Positions 8,093 to 17,757 are shown, numbered from the stretch's first letter. The stretch: 60,540 nt of DNA from Eubacteriales Family XIII. Incertae Sedis bacterium (GCA_031266025.1 JAISBV010000023.1:1-60540), one strand, 5' to 3'. The notes: generated by a model from the letters alone, not told the origin. Numbers and translations: made by a program.

Positions 8093-9862
8093 TTATGCAC
8101 TCTCGTCGCCGAGCCTGTAAGTCGCCTCTTCCTTGGGCCCCGCTTGCCTGTAGTGGATTTCCAATTCAACTCCGCCGCTTTGCAGCAGAAGGTACAGCTT
8201 GGCGCCGTAATCAATGATATAACTCTCGCCCGGAATCGTTACAAGCGGGCCGAGCGTTATGGTTTGCGACGTATCGTGCCGGAACACGAGTCCGTGATCA
8301 GGGCCCGGAGAGAAAAGTATCTTTCCTGCCTCGCTTATGCCGAGATCGTCGTCCAATGAGAACCGCAAAACGGAGCGAAGCGGTATCGGCGCGCCCGCGC
8401 CTATGCCGGATAAGACAAATGTGAAAGGAGGATATTCGGCGCCGCTTGCGGATCTCATTATATAGACAATCAATTTCCCGGCATAGGGGTACTTTTGCGT
8501 TTGCAGTATCGGCACGACGGGCTTCTTCCGGAAAAGCATAAAAAGCGCAACGCAGAGACACGCGAGCGTCAATCCGATCAAAACGGGAATCGTCGGAAAC
8601 TCCTTATCGGGTATGGGCGCAACGGAAACGCTCACGCCCGAAATCGCACCTGAAAACACGAGACTTTTGGATCGCGCTTCCGCGTTGACAATGCCCGGCG
8701 ATTCCGGACGGTACTCGGCATAAAGACCTTCTCCTTCCGCGGACATCGGAATTTCGGTCTCCGCCCCCTCTGTTCCCGTGAACGAAACGCTCGCATTGAG
8801 GGATTCGTAAAACCCGACGTCGTTGACCGGTTCGCTGCGGTTCTTCGCCGTAAGCCTTGCCGAGACCGCGACGTCTCCCAAATCCTCGAGCGTCAGTTCG
8901 CAGCGCATGTCCGTATAAGCGTACATCGTATAAACAAGAAACGGAGCCCCTTGCGGCACGGTGAATTTTACACTGTACTCGCCGCTCTTAGGATTCTTGA
9001 TCGAAACATTGCCGTATTTTGCGCCGCCGTAGAAGAGCACGTCCTCCGTCAATCCATTGCGCTCGGCTTGCAGTCCGCTTGCGGGCAAACCGGAATAAAG
9101 AATTACATTCAGGGCGTCCGCTTGGTCATGAGGCACGTCGATTCGCACTTCCTGCCCGCCGCCCGTACCTCTCCCTTCCGCTATCCGTGTAAGAGGCGAT
9201 TTCATCACGGGGACAAGAACCGTTTCCAAAATATCCGAGAATACGTCAAAATCTCCGGTTTTGCACAGTAAACCGCCCGTTTCACGCGAAAGTCTTTCGA
9301 TAATATCCGTGCCGCCGTCGTAATCCCCCACAGCGACGCAGTGCACGGGAACAGCGTTTTGCTTCGCCCACGCGAGCGTTTCTTCAGCGTCGAGAGCCGA
9401 GACTTCTTCCCCGCGACCGCTCCTTCCCATATACGTTTCGCCGTCGGAAAGAAGAATAATTGTGCGGGAATGATCGCTTTCATCGAAAAGAGCCCTCGCT
9501 TGCGCAAGCCCGAGACCTATATCCGTATTGCCGTTCGGTACGAGAGCCGAAAGCGCGGCGTCGAGCGATTCCTTCCCTTCGTCTGTCGACAGGTTCTGCG
9601 GCGGCAGTGATACGACGATCCTGTCACTGTATCCCACGACGCCGATGCGTACGCGCTCATCATTCGAAACCGCCGCGAACAAAGCAATCAGTTCCTTCAC
9701 TGAGTTTTCAGCGTCGCCGGTTCTCATAGAGCCGCTGCAGTCCGCGACGAACACAATGTCGAGCGATTCGCTTTCGGAGACAGCGAAACAATACGGCGTT
9801 GCCGTTATAAGAAAGAGCATGATTGCGAGACAGACGATGCGTACCGGTTTCACAGAACCCAT
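8093..9862 (-). CDS. VWA-domain membrane protein
   Basis: A 589-residue membrane-anchored protein. A signal peptide (residues 1-27) precedes a von Willebrand A domain with an intact metal-ion-dependent adhesion site: DCSGS at 41-45, a conserved Thr in NGNTDIGLGL, and an Asp in LLSDGET. Beta-rich extracellular sequence follows. A single membrane helix near residues 420-440 is followed by arginine/lysine residues, and then by a cytoplasmic beta-rich tail of about 140 residues that could be FHA-like. VWA domains bind protein partners through a metal ion. In this cluster it may dock the injection machine to the envelope or receive signals there. The order (VWA outside, beta domain inside) would suit a link to the FHA/phosphatase proteins encoded upstream. 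The role is inference. Confidence 0.75.
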   Translation of the reverse strand: MGSVKPVRIVCLAIMLFLITATPYCFAVSESESLDIVFVADCSGSMRTGDAENSVKELIALFAAVSNDERVRIGVVGYSDRIVVSLPPQNLSTDEGKESLDAALSALVPNGNTDIGLGLAQARALFDESDHSRTIILLSDGETYMGRSGRGEEVSALDAEETLAWAKQNAVPVHCVAVGDYDGGTDIIERLSRETGGLLCKTGDFDVFSDILETVLVPVMKSPLTRIAEGRGTGGGQEVRIDVPHDQADALNVILYSGLPASGLQAERNGLTEDVLFYGGAKYGNVSIKNPKSGEYSVKFTVPQGAPFLVYTMYAYTDMRCELTLEDLGDVAVSARLTAKNRSEPVNDVGFYESLNASVSFTGTEGAETEIPMSAEGEGLYAEYRPESPGIVNAEARSKSLVFSGAISGVSVSVAPIPDKEFPTIPVLIGLTLACLCVALFMLFRKKPVVPILQTQKYPYAGKLIVYIMRSASGAEYPPFTFVLSGIGAGAPIPLRSVLRFSLDDDLGISEAGKILFSPGPDHGLVFRHDTSQTITLGPLVTIPGESYIIDYGAKLYLLLQSGGVELEIHYRQAGPKEEATYRLGDESA

Positions 9863-9879
9863 CCTTTGTTATCCTTTCG

Positions 9880-12453
9880 CTATTTCAATCCGTCGAAATA
9901 ATCCGTTTCCCACGCGGAATCCTCAACCGCGAAAAATTGCTCTTGCCCGAGCAAAAGCCCTTCGGCCTTGCGTGCAACGGGAACCACGACAAAACCCCAT
10001 TCGTCCGGTTTCGCGGCGACAAAGAATTTCACCTCGTTTTCGACGATGTCATCCGTTTCGTCCTGCGGTACGAAGTCATGGCGCTTTGCTATTTCTTCGT
10101 AGACTACGGGCTTAAAAGCCGCCGGATCCGAATGATAAGCGAAATCGTATTTCGGCGCCCCATCGCTGTCGCGCAACTTGAGCTTCAGCGAAAGATCGAG
10201 AAAATGTCTCGAAACGTGCCCTGTGAGCTTGCCCGCGTCCAAACTGTCTATCAGGATTTTCTCCCCGCCCGTATGCGTGTCGGCGGCGAGAAGGTACGGC
10301 AAAAACGGCTGGCGCCTCGGCATATCGAGTTTTACAAAACCGCTGCGACTCGCACTCAGACATTGCAGCGCGCCGAAAAGGCATGTCAGCTTAAGAGAAT
10401 ACGGATCGTCGTCTTCCCCCGCCTTTCCAAAACTCAAAAGCATACCGGGCACAAATTCTTTCAGGACATCCCTAAACAATGTGATCTTGCAGCTTTGCCC
10501 TGTGAGCTTTATGCTGTTCAGAAGCTGCAATTCGTTGTTCCAAAAGGGCTTGTCCAAAAATTTCTTCATGACCGCGTAGATGTCCGCCGCGAAAAGCGTC
10601 TCGATCTGCCGAACAGACAACGTCAAGGCGGGCCAATCCTTCTTTTTTCGAAGTCCATTCGCGGTCGCGACCGAAAAAGTCCAGCGCGGTACGGCAAATG
10701 GAACGGTAAGCGCGTCATACGCCGCGCCGCGTCTCTTTCCGCTTTCGTAATCTTCCCGAGACAAAATGCTCATGGCAAGCACATCCCGCGCCCCGAAAAA
10801 AGTCTCTTTGACTTGCTCGGCTAAGCGAAACAAATCGTAGAAGTTGCTTTTTACCTGTAAGTAGTCACTCCGTCCATGCTTTTCCCACTCCTTGAATTTT
10901 GTGGGGATCAACGCTTCGGCGGCTTCGTATTGCCTGTCCAATTCGGCGTAGAAAGCGTCTCGGCCGTGCTCGTCCGTGAAACGATACGCGTCATTCGGAA
11001 ATGATGCCCAAATCGCGTCGGTATTGATCACTCCGCTTCCAAGCTTCTCGGCCGCCATGATCTTGAGAAGCTTAAGAAGCCTATATGTCAGGCTGTTTCC
11101 TCCGAAGTTGACGTCGCCGTTTTCGTGGACGGTCTCCATGCTTACGTGATATCCCGCCTTGCCAGTTTCGATATGATAAAGGCAGGAAGAAAGATCGGTG
11201 GTTCCTCCGCCGCAGTCGACGATCAGCGCCCTGTAATCCCTGCCATTCTCGAAGTTCCCATTTTTGATTTGCTCCGCGACGGAGTTGTATAAAACAGCCG
11301 CGCCTTCGTCGAGGACATCGAGGAGCGTGTATTCGGGAAGGAGTTCTTCGAACAGGCCGCGAAATCTGTGACGCTGTTTCACGGGCGCCGAGATATGAAT
11401 GTTTTTGAATTTGCATTTACAGTATTGCTCGGCCAACCCTATCAGGTGAAGCAGGTAAGCGCGAATGATATCCTTTCTCGAAACAGTCCTCCTGCGTCCG
11501 GTTTTATCTATGACCTCTTCGTCCGCGTAAGGCGCGGAAATCCATCTTTTGATGTCAAGGAATACGCTGAGCCCTTCCTGCGCGTAAGCCGAAGTCGATA
11601 GGGCAAGCGCCTCTTCCCCGAATACGTATTCGACGTCGCTCCCCGATACGTCGAGCGCCGCGACGACCGTGGGAATGAGCGGACTTCTCGCGCCGTCACG
11701 TATAATGTATACGGGGTTTACCGCATCCTGCGCAAAGCTGTCTCTCAGACCTCCTTGTTTTCGCATTTTCTCCGCAAGATCAAAGTCAAGATATATACCC
11801 ATCGTCGTGTTCGTTGTTCCAAAATCAATGGCAAGCGGGGTCTCGGCGGTTATCGGTTCGCATACCGAAAAATCGAGGATCGGAAGATTGACCGCGCGAA
11901 ACTCCGCGCGGCGCGCGGAATCCTCACCGCGCCAAAGCGCAAAAATATGCTCCGCCGATTCCCTGTCGGCGCACCAAAGCGAATAAGACCTCTCATCGGA
12001 TTCCCTTGCCGGCAGTTTTCCGTTTCGCATGAGAATCATCTCTCCGCTCCGGCCTTTTTTCAGCCCGAATACGGCGCACAGTTTCTTCCCGCCGCTCATC
12101 AGAAAAGCAACGCCGGCTTCCGGTAAGGGGCTGCCTTTGATCATAAGCCCGTCCGTTTCCGTGATGTCCGTTCCGACAAAGACGACGATCTTGGACGGGG
12201 CTTCGAGACGCTCGTTTTCAGAAAGACGCACTGAGACGCCGAGTATCTCGGACAGCCGTTCCATGCCTTCTTCATCCGTTTCGGGAACGGGCACGGGTTC
12301 TCCCGCTCCGCGATAGCTCAGAATCAGATCGATCAACTCATACCTGTCAAGCTCAAAAACGGCGCTTTTCACAAGCATTTCTTCCCTGCTGATCTCTCTG
12401 AGCTTGTACTCGGTCAACGATTCCAATTCTTTTCGTTCGTAATATCTTGCCAT
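9880..12453 (-). CDS. Hsp70/actin-like ATPase with SAP-like N-terminus
   Basis: An 857-residue ATPase of the Hsp70/actin fold. The phosphate-1 motif IDFGTTNTTMG lies near residue 210, phosphate-2 VDCGGGTTDLS near 412, and the following GGNSLTYRL matches Hsp70 relatives. About 200 residues precede the ATPase core. They begin with a helical segment resembling a SAP/HeH module (TEYKLREISREEM to RYELIDLILSYRG), followed by a small beta domain. The C-terminal 250 residues differ from DnaK. The ATG at 12453 has AGGTGA five bases upstream; a GTG at 12462 is less likely. An Hsp70-like protein is not a normal part of type VI or phage tails. It might help assemble or recycle the sheath, replacing the AAA+ ATPase, but that is speculation. 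Confidence 0.75.
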   Translation of the reverse strand: MARYYERKELESLTEYKLREISREEMLVKSAVFELDRYELIDLILSYRGAGEPVPVPETDEEGMERLSEILGVSVRLSENERLEAPSKIVVFVGTDITETDGLMIKGSPLPEAGVAFLMSGGKKLCAVFGLKKGRSGEMILMRNGKLPARESDERSYSLWCADRESAEHIFALWRGEDSARRAEFRAVNLPILDFSVCEPITAETPLAIDFGTTNTTMGIYLDFDLAEKMRKQGGLRDSFAQDAVNPVYIIRDGARSPLIPTVVAALDVSGSDVEYVFGEEALALSTSAYAQEGLSVFLDIKRWISAPYADEEVIDKTGRRRTVSRKDIIRAYLLHLIGLAEQYCKCKFKNIHISAPVKQRHRFRGLFEELLPEYTLLDVLDEGAAVLYNSVAEQIKNGNFENGRDYRALIVDCGGGTTDLSSCLYHIETGKAGYHVSMETVHENGDVNFGGNSLTYRLLKLLKIMAAEKLGSGVINTDAIWASFPNDAYRFTDEHGRDAFYAELDRQYEAAEALIPTKFKEWEKHGRSDYLQVKSNFYDLFRLAEQVKETFFGARDVLAMSILSREDYESGKRRGAAYDALTVPFAVPRWTFSVATANGLRKKKDWPALTLSVRQIETLFAADIYAVMKKFLDKPFWNNELQLLNSIKLTGQSCKITLFRDVLKEFVPGMLLSFGKAGEDDDPYSLKLTCLFGALQCLSASRSGFVKLDMPRRQPFLPYLLAADTHTGGEKILIDSLDAGKLTGHVSRHFLDLSLKLKLRDSDGAPKYDFAYHSDPAAFKPVVYEEIAKRHDFVPQDETDDIVENEVKFFVAAKPDEWGFVVVPVARKAEGLLLGQEQFFAVEDSAWETDYFDGLK

Positions 12454-12469
12454 GCCTGTCACCTACTCG

Positions 12470-13165
12470 TCAAATCAAAACCATCTCGCCGGTCTTCATC
12501 GTTTCCGGTATCCCTATGATGCCGAAATGTTTATCCCAATAAAATTCCGTCTTCATATTGGCCGGCAAAAAAAGTCTCCGGCACAGTGTCGCGATCATCG
12601 CGCCGTACCGTGTCGCGGATATGCCGTGATAGATGAGAAGCGTCCTCTCCCCGCGAACTTTCATATATGATATCATGTTCTCAAAGAGTCTCTTGCATAT
12701 TTCACCGTGAAGGTGGACGGAAACCCCGTGTTCATATAAGAAAATAAGGCCGTCCGCGATTGCGTCCGCGGCTTTGTCGTCAAGCAGCGCAAAATCCTTT
12801 CCGATCTCGCGTCCGAAAAGGCCGTTTCGAATATCCCTTGAGATCAAAAGTCTCAGAATGCTGCGGCTGTTATGACCGCTCTTCTTGTCCGTCGCGAGCA
12901 GAAAGTGCATAATGATATCGAACAGCGCGTTCCTGTATTCATCGTATTCCGATAATTTCGGGCGCATAAAGCTTCCGAATATCCCGTGAAAACGAATAAA
13001 AGGATTCACCTCTATCCTAAGATCACCCGAAATACACGTTTCGTTCAGATTCTCGGAATTGACTTCCATGTAGGGTGAGAAATTCCGCGCGGGAACAAAG
13101 AAAACATCCGAAAGCATCGCCCCGCAGAGTCTGTTTTTTGTAACCGCTTCCCATATGTATTTCAT
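12470..13165 (-). CDS. Unrecognised cluster protein, possible baseplate part
   Basis: A 231-residue soluble protein with no recognised family. It has an aromatic-rich N-terminus (DVFFVPARNFSPYMEV), a long helical middle (residues 75-150) and a C-terminal block ending GEMVLI. The ATG at 13165 overlaps the stop of the preceding gene as ATGA, which fixes this start over an upstream one. Strict coupling to its neighbours and lack of signal or membrane segments suggest a cytoplasmic structural or assembly protein of the injection machine. The aromatic N-terminus and terminal beta strands are what one might expect of a small baseplate wedge protein, but nothing identifies it. Confidence 0.6.
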   Translation of the reverse strand: MKYIWEAVTKNRLCGAMLSDVFFVPARNFSPYMEVNSENLNETCISGDLRIEVNPFIRFHGIFGSFMRPKLSEYDEYRNALFDIIMHFLLATDKKSGHNSRSILRLLISRDIRNGLFGREIGKDFALLDDKAADAIADGLIFLYEHGVSVHLHGEICKRLFENMISYMKVRGERTLLIYHGISATRYGAMIATLCRRLFLPANMKTEFYWDKHFGIIGIPETMKTGEMVLI

Positions 13166-14433
13166 AAGAGCACCCCGACACACAGATAAACGGGGAAACG
13201 CATCTGCAGTTCCGACATCAAAAAGCGAATCGTATCCTGCGTATATTTTCCTTTCTCATCGGCGTCGAAAGAAACGCAAAGGGTTTGTGCGGTGTTTATG
13301 TGTGAAAATGCGTCGTCGAGCGCGAAATTCATAGTGCCTCGCGTACAGGATGGATATTTTTCGTCCGTAACCTTTATGTCACGCACGGTCAAAGGGAAGG
13401 AATATGAACTGATAATGCGCATGACCTCCGCGTATGTGAATACATTCGTCGCTCTGTTTGCCAGCATGTCCGTAAAAAATGATCTGCGGCGGTTGAGGAA
13501 AAGGGGATAGGGGAGTTTTGCGTCCGTTTGCGAATCACGAGGGTGTACAATCTTATATACATCGGTATCGTTACCCTTTGCGTCGTTTGTCGTAATGATG
13601 AGAGTAGCGCCCTCCTTCCGTACGGATCGAACGTATTCATTGTTTGCGGCTACCAAATATCCGTGTTCTGTCTCCGATGATTCTATTTCAATATAATGCT
13701 CAAAAGTAACATTGTCCTCCAAGGGGAATATGGCTCCGTTACACTTCATTTCCAAGCGGGCAATATTCCAAAGAGGCGCCATATCCGTCCTGAATATATG
13801 AGCCGCATCCCCGAAGTTCACGTTGATCTCCGCAAGGGTCGCGTCTGCGGGGAACGGCTCACACTCCGTTAACACTGCGCTTGCCATCCTGTCAATATAC
13901 GCGGTGCAAACGGTATTCCAAGGCAAGCCGTTCTTTTCGAAACTGCGGTACACATCCCTAAGCGCGTCCTTGTACTTTTCATCGGGAACAAGACAGCAAG
14001 AGCCGTTCACCGAAGCGCCGTCATTTGTGCGAAGATTCACATCGAAAACGGGGGCTTCCGACAGAATTTCGAGAACCCTCTCCCATGTTTCGTCGATATA
14101 CGCGGAAAAAAGCGTAACAGGCGCGTGTGTTTCGTTCGAGTCCTTCAGCGATGTCTCAATACTTGAAAGATTGAGGGTTTCAAACGGCAAAATCGGAAAA
14201 AGGTAAGAATGCGCGGGATCGTACTCATCTTTGCCGCACAACCCCATTACGATATCGCAGAACTGTTCATTCCGAGGCCGAATTTCGTTCGCAACGCGAC
14301 TTACAAGTTCTTCCCATCTTTCGTCCTGGTATTCGGCCATGGGCAACAGAAATTCATCTATTAATTCTTTTAAGGCCTTCCTCTGTTCGAGATCCTTTAC
14401 ATTGTTCAGTTTTTTTTTCAACAACTCTTTCAT
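13162..14433 (-). CDS. Unrecognised cluster protein, possible baseplate component
   Basis: A 423-residue soluble protein. The ATG at 14433 is chosen because it follows the upstream stop by four bases; a longer in-frame reading would overlap the end of the TPR protein. The N-terminal 90 residues are helical and charged (KELLKKKLNNVKDLEQRKAL), and the rest is mixed alpha/beta with TLAEINVNFGDAAHIFRTD and FPLTVRDIKVTDEK. No family is recognised. Size, position in the middle of the cluster and coupling to its neighbour (ATGA overlap) make a baseplate role comparable to TssF plausible, though nothing in the sequence proves it. Confidence 0.6.
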   Translation of the reverse strand: MKELLKKKLNNVKDLEQRKALKELIDEFLLPMAEYQDERWEELVSRVANEIRPRNEQFCDIVMGLCGKDEYDPAHSYLFPILPFETLNLSSIETSLKDSNETHAPVTLFSAYIDETWERVLEILSEAPVFDVNLRTNDGASVNGSCCLVPDEKYKDALRDVYRSFEKNGLPWNTVCTAYIDRMASAVLTECEPFPADATLAEINVNFGDAAHIFRTDMAPLWNIARLEMKCNGAIFPLEDNVTFEHYIEIESSETEHGYLVAANNEYVRSVRKEGATLIITTNDAKGNDTDVYKIVHPRDSQTDAKLPYPLFLNRRRSFFTDMLANRATNVFTYAEVMRIISSYSFPLTVRDIKVTDEKYPSCTRGTMNFALDDAFSHINTAQTLCVSFDADEKGKYTQDTIRFLMSELQMRFPVYLCVGVLL

Positions 14434-14437
14434 AATA

Positions 14438-16351
14438 TCAACGTCCCGATTCCGATATTCTCTTATCGACTTGATCCATCTTGGTCTGCGCTTTTTCCAT
14501 GTCTTCAAGAAGGCCGAGGTTTTGATAGATATCGCGCGCCGTTTGATAGAGCAGTCGGGCGACGGCATTTTCGCCTTTGACGAAATTTGCGTCGCCGTCA
14601 CGCATATATCCGGCCGCACGTTCGAGTTCTTCGGCGCCGCCTTGCTCAGCCGAAAAGAGACGCATTAATTTCTGTGCTATTTCCTGCGCCGGATCGGTCA
14701 TGCCGTAGTCGATATATATCGACTGCGCGGACATGTACTGTTCTCGCGCAAGGACGTAATCGTGCGCGCCCAAAGCCATATCCCCGTTAAGTTCCGCAGC
14801 TTGGGCTCGGGCGACGGCTGTATTTTCCGTCTCGGCGGCCGTATCCGCCGCAATTTGATCGATCTTGCCGCGCAGAAAACCCTCAGCCGCCGTGTCGCCG
14901 GCCTGTTTGTAAAGCTCCGCCGCACGCAAGTATTCTTCCATGGCAATCTCCGGATTTTCGTCGCCGCGTTGTTCGCGACCTTGCGCTTCGGCTTTCAGAT
15001 CGGTCGCCCTTTGTTCCGCCGCAAGGGCGCGCGCCGCTTCGATACCGTCACGCGCACGTTGCTTTTCATCGGCGGCTCTGAGTTCCGCAGCCAATGTGCG
15101 CGCCTCCGTGTAATACTGCTCCGCAGCTTCGGGGCGGCCGTCGTCCAAGGCCGCGTCACCGCGATCAAGGAGATTCAGAAGTTCCGTATGGTCTGAGGAG
15201 AGCTTGATTTTGGCGTCGATATAAGCCGTGGCTTGCAAATCGACATAATAACTTTTCTCTTCCGCGGCCCTGAATTCATCGTATGCTTTCGCGTAGTCGC
15301 CTGTGCGCACAGCCTCATCGCCCGCAATGATGCGTGAAAGCAAAATCGTCAAATCAAGAAGTTCTTGTTTTTCGTCGGGAAGCTTCAGTTTTTGCGCGAG
15401 GGCGTAGGCCTCATCGGCTTTTTCGGATGCCCGCGCAAAATTGTTTATCTCCACAGCGGCTTTCGCATCCGTAAAAGCATCGTTCATCGTCGTAATATCG
15501 GCCTGCCTTATGTTGTGCCTGACAAACAGCGTTATCCCGATTGCCAAAAGTATGACGAGAATTGGGATTCCTATCATTAATATTTTCTTGACAAGCTTTT
15601 TGCGATTCTCTGCGTTCTCGTATATCTTATCGACAAAAATCGAAGCAAAGCTGTAATTTTCTATTGGTTTGTCGGTAGGCGCAAGAACAAGACCTTCGAC
15701 CGCGTTTACCCATGCTTCGGGCTCCGCCGCACCTTCCGACGATTCGAGCAGGTCTTGCACACCGAGCTTTTCCCAAACGCCCCTCGTGTAAAGCGCAAGT
15801 ATATCGCCATCTTCCAGTTTATGCTTTCCAGAAACAAACGGAAGAAAGCGCGAAGCGCGCTGACCGAGGTAGCAACTCAGATTGTGGCGCTCCTCATGCT
15901 CGGAAATTTTATCCTGTGCCAATTCGCCTTTGTCCGCAAGCGCGGACGCAAGCGACATATCTTTGCTTTCATAAAGCACCGCGCCGTTTCTGATGTGGCA
16001 GAGTCTAACATTGCCCGCCTGCGCGTAACGATATTTCGCATAATCGGTCACTATTACCGTAACGGAGACTTCAAGCACCGTGTCTTTGGATTTTTTGACA
16101 AGTAACTCGTTTGCGGATTCAAGCAAATCCATAAGCTTGCCCGTCTTCATGGAGGGCTTAGCCATAAAAACACGCATGATTTCGCGCACGGCCGCTTCCG
16201 CGCTCAACGAAGGGTCGTCGTCTATGCCGTCCGCCAATATATAACACGCAAAATTTTCAAACTCCGTAAAGGTGAAAAAATCGTGATTTTGAAGATAAGT
16301 GCCGGCTTCCGAAACGAATCCTGTCCGCAGCTCGGAATTCTCTTTTCTCAT
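14438..16351 (-). CDS. Degenerate PP2C - membrane helix - TPR protein
   Basis: A 637-residue protein in three parts. Residues 1-245 look like a PP2C phosphatase: ADGIDDD stands where DGMGG is usual, AGNVRLCHIRNGAV is the typical central strand pair, TRGVWE replaces TDGVW, and ENYSFASIFV replaces the DN motif. Several metal-binding aspartates are therefore changed, and it may bind phosphoproteins rather than cut them. A single membrane helix (256-277) follows. The C-terminal 350 residues are repetitive alanine/glutamate-rich helices with TPR character (for example EEYLRAAELYKQAGDTAAEG). The N-part is predicted inside and the TPR part outside the membrane. It overlaps no neighbour but sits 26 bases after the active-looking PP2C gene, suggesting one signalling unit. 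Confidence 0.7.
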   Translation of the reverse strand: MRKENSELRTGFVSEAGTYLQNHDFFTFTEFENFACYILADGIDDDPSLSAEAAVREIMRVFMAKPSMKTGKLMDLLESANELLVKKSKDTVLEVSVTVIVTDYAKYRYAQAGNVRLCHIRNGAVLYESKDMSLASALADKGELAQDKISEHEERHNLSCYLGQRASRFLPFVSGKHKLEDGDILALYTRGVWEKLGVQDLLESSEGAAEPEAWVNAVEGLVLAPTDKPIENYSFASIFVDKIYENAENRKKLVKKILMIGIPILVILLAIGITLFVRHNIRQADITTMNDAFTDAKAAVEINNFARASEKADEAYALAQKLKLPDEKQELLDLTILLSRIIAGDEAVRTGDYAKAYDEFRAAEEKSYYVDLQATAYIDAKIKLSSDHTELLNLLDRGDAALDDGRPEAAEQYYTEARTLAAELRAADEKQRARDGIEAARALAAEQRATDLKAEAQGREQRGDENPEIAMEEYLRAAELYKQAGDTAAEGFLRGKIDQIAADTAAETENTAVARAQAAELNGDMALGAHDYVLAREQYMSAQSIYIDYGMTDPAQEIAQKLMRLFSAEQGGAEELERAAGYMRDGDANFVKGENAVARLLYQTARDIYQNLGLLEDMEKAQTKMDQVDKRISESGR

Positions 16352-16377
16352 CTGTCCTTTGCCTCATTTTGTCCGGT

Positions 16378-17190
16378 TCATATTTTTGCTACAATGACGG
16401 AAGCATTGTCGTCGCAGAACGCCCGTTCACAGGCGGCAATCACCTTGCCGGCCAAAGTTCGCCCGTCTCCGCGGCCCGAAAGCAACTCACCCGTATTTCT
16501 CATTCCCAAACAGGAAAATACGCCGTCCGTCATAAGTATGGCGACGTCGCCGGCTTTTAAAGAAACGGGTGCTCCCTCGCCCTCAAAATCGAATTCTTCG
16601 TGTCCTATATACCTATATACTCTTTTGTCGTACAGTCTCGCAAGAGCGTCATCCCGTTCGAGCTTTCCCTCCGCATACGATTTTTCGGCAAATTCACGCA
16701 TCGTGTGCCCTTTGAAAAGCGGTATGAGTTCTCCGTTTCGCAGTACGGCGAGCATTGTGTTCCCCGCATATGCGAAGTGCAGCCGTTTTCCGATCATGAG
16801 CGCGACGACGAGCGACACGCCGCCCCTTTCGCCGCCGAGATAATTGCACACCCGCTTGTTTGCAAACGCCATCGCGCTTTTAAAGAAAAGAGCGGTGTTC
16901 ATATTGTTTCCGTAATAAGAATACTGCTCTTCTATCGCCTGACACGCAATCTTTGAAAGTTTTACCCCAAGGGTCTCGGCGCCCATTCCGTCCGCGATGA
17001 CCATCATATAACCGCTTTTGGACATGCTCACGGCAAAGGCATCGGCCTGTGTTTCCCGTCTGCCTTTTGTCTGCGCGCCGCCGATGTCGACAAACGTCAC
17101 TTCTTTCGCGGCCCGTTCTCTGAACACAAGAAGCAGCAGTACAACAAGAGCGGACGATAAAGCAAAAATGTACGGCCAGTTCTCCGTCAT
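16378..17190 (-). CDS. Membrane-anchored PP2C Ser/Thr phosphatase
   Basis: A 270-residue PP2C (PPM) phosphatase with one N-terminal membrane helix (residues 6-23). Key motifs are present: RETQADAFAV near residue 45, the metal-binding VIADGMGAE near 64-72, MTDGVFSCLG near 216, and the terminal CDDNASVIV. Such enzymes remove phosphate from Ser/Thr residues using two metal ions. In proteobacterial type VI loci a PP2C (PppA) opposes a kinase (PpkA) and works through an FHA protein (Fha). The same grouping is seen here, with the FHA gene overlapping this start by four bases. No kinase gene is present in the window. Confidence 0.85.
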   Translation of the reverse strand: MTENWPYIFALSSALVVLLLLVFRERAAKEVTFVDIGGAQTKGRRETQADAFAVSMSKSGYMMVIADGMGAETLGVKLSKIACQAIEEQYSYYGNNMNTALFFKSAMAFANKRVCNYLGGERGGVSLVVALMIGKRLHFAYAGNTMLAVLRNGELIPLFKGHTMREFAEKSYAEGKLERDDALARLYDKRVYRYIGHEEFDFEGEGAPVSLKAGDVAILMTDGVFSCLGMRNTGELLSGRGDGRTLAGKVIAACERAFCDDNASVIVAKI

Positions 17191-17690
17191 ACATTCACAC
17201 CCATATCATCCCAATTAAAATGTCCGCCGCAAAACGGTACAAAGAGAAATTTGCTCGCGCCGAGTTCAATGTTGTTTTGAAGCCCGAGCTCTGTGGGAGT
17301 GTACACCGGCTCATTTTGGCAGTAAACGAGTTCTCCGGAATCACCCGGGAGCAGCACGGTATTCTTCTTTTTGGGATCAAACGCGATAACGGCGTGTTTT
17401 CGGTACGCTATTTTGTCGTCCCCCAAAATCTGAATGTCCATGTCGTCCGCGCGACCGATGAAATTCTTTCCGGCTTTGATTTTGTAAGCATGCCCGCGCG
17501 AAGGCCCTTTAATGCAGACGATCCATCCGCACACGGGATTCAAAGCCTCGTAATTCATCGGCAACTCGACAAGTCCGTCCTCGCTCGGAACGGATTGTTT
17601 TCGTTCGGATGTATCCGTATTGCAGTACGGACATATCGCGCCGTATGTCCTGTCGTTGAACATATGTCCGTTTTTACAACGCCTAAGCAA
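17187..17690 (-). CDS. Zinc-ribbon FHA protein
   Basis: A 167-residue protein with a short Cys/His N-terminus (CKNGHMF and ICPYCN, probably a zinc ribbon) and an FHA domain (FIGRADDMDIQ, YRKHAVIAFD). FHA domains bind phosphothreonine. A TTG at 17690 fits the AAGGAG ribosome site better than the GTG at 17699, which lies inside that site. The stop overlaps the PP2C start (ATGA). It is the likely cytoplasmic phospho-reader of the cluster, comparable to Fha of type VI systems, whose state would be reset by the PP2C phosphatase. Confidence 0.75.
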   Translation of the reverse strand: MLRRCKNGHMFNDRTYGAICPYCNTDTSERKQSVPSEDGLVELPMNYEALNPVCGWIVCIKGPSRGHAYKIKAGKNFIGRADDMDIQILGDDKIAYRKHAVIAFDPKKKNTVLLPGDSGELVYCQNEPVYTPTELGLQNNIELGASKFLFVPFCGGHFNWDDMGVNV

Positions 17691-17738
17691 ATTTATCACT
17701 CCTTGCTCTAAGGTCTTACCTGTTCTCTATGAACAAAG

Positions 17739-17757
17739 AAGCGGCAAAATGCCGCTT
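17739..17757. other. Hairpin between the two FHA genes
   Basis: A perfect 8-base-pair stem (AAGCGGCA / TGCCGCTT) with a three-base loop lies in the 137-base gap between the FHA genes. On the minus strand it is followed only by a short T-rich stretch, so it could be a weak attenuator or an RNA-processing site that lowers expression of downstream genes. It is the most obvious break in an otherwise dense operon. Confidence 0.5.
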
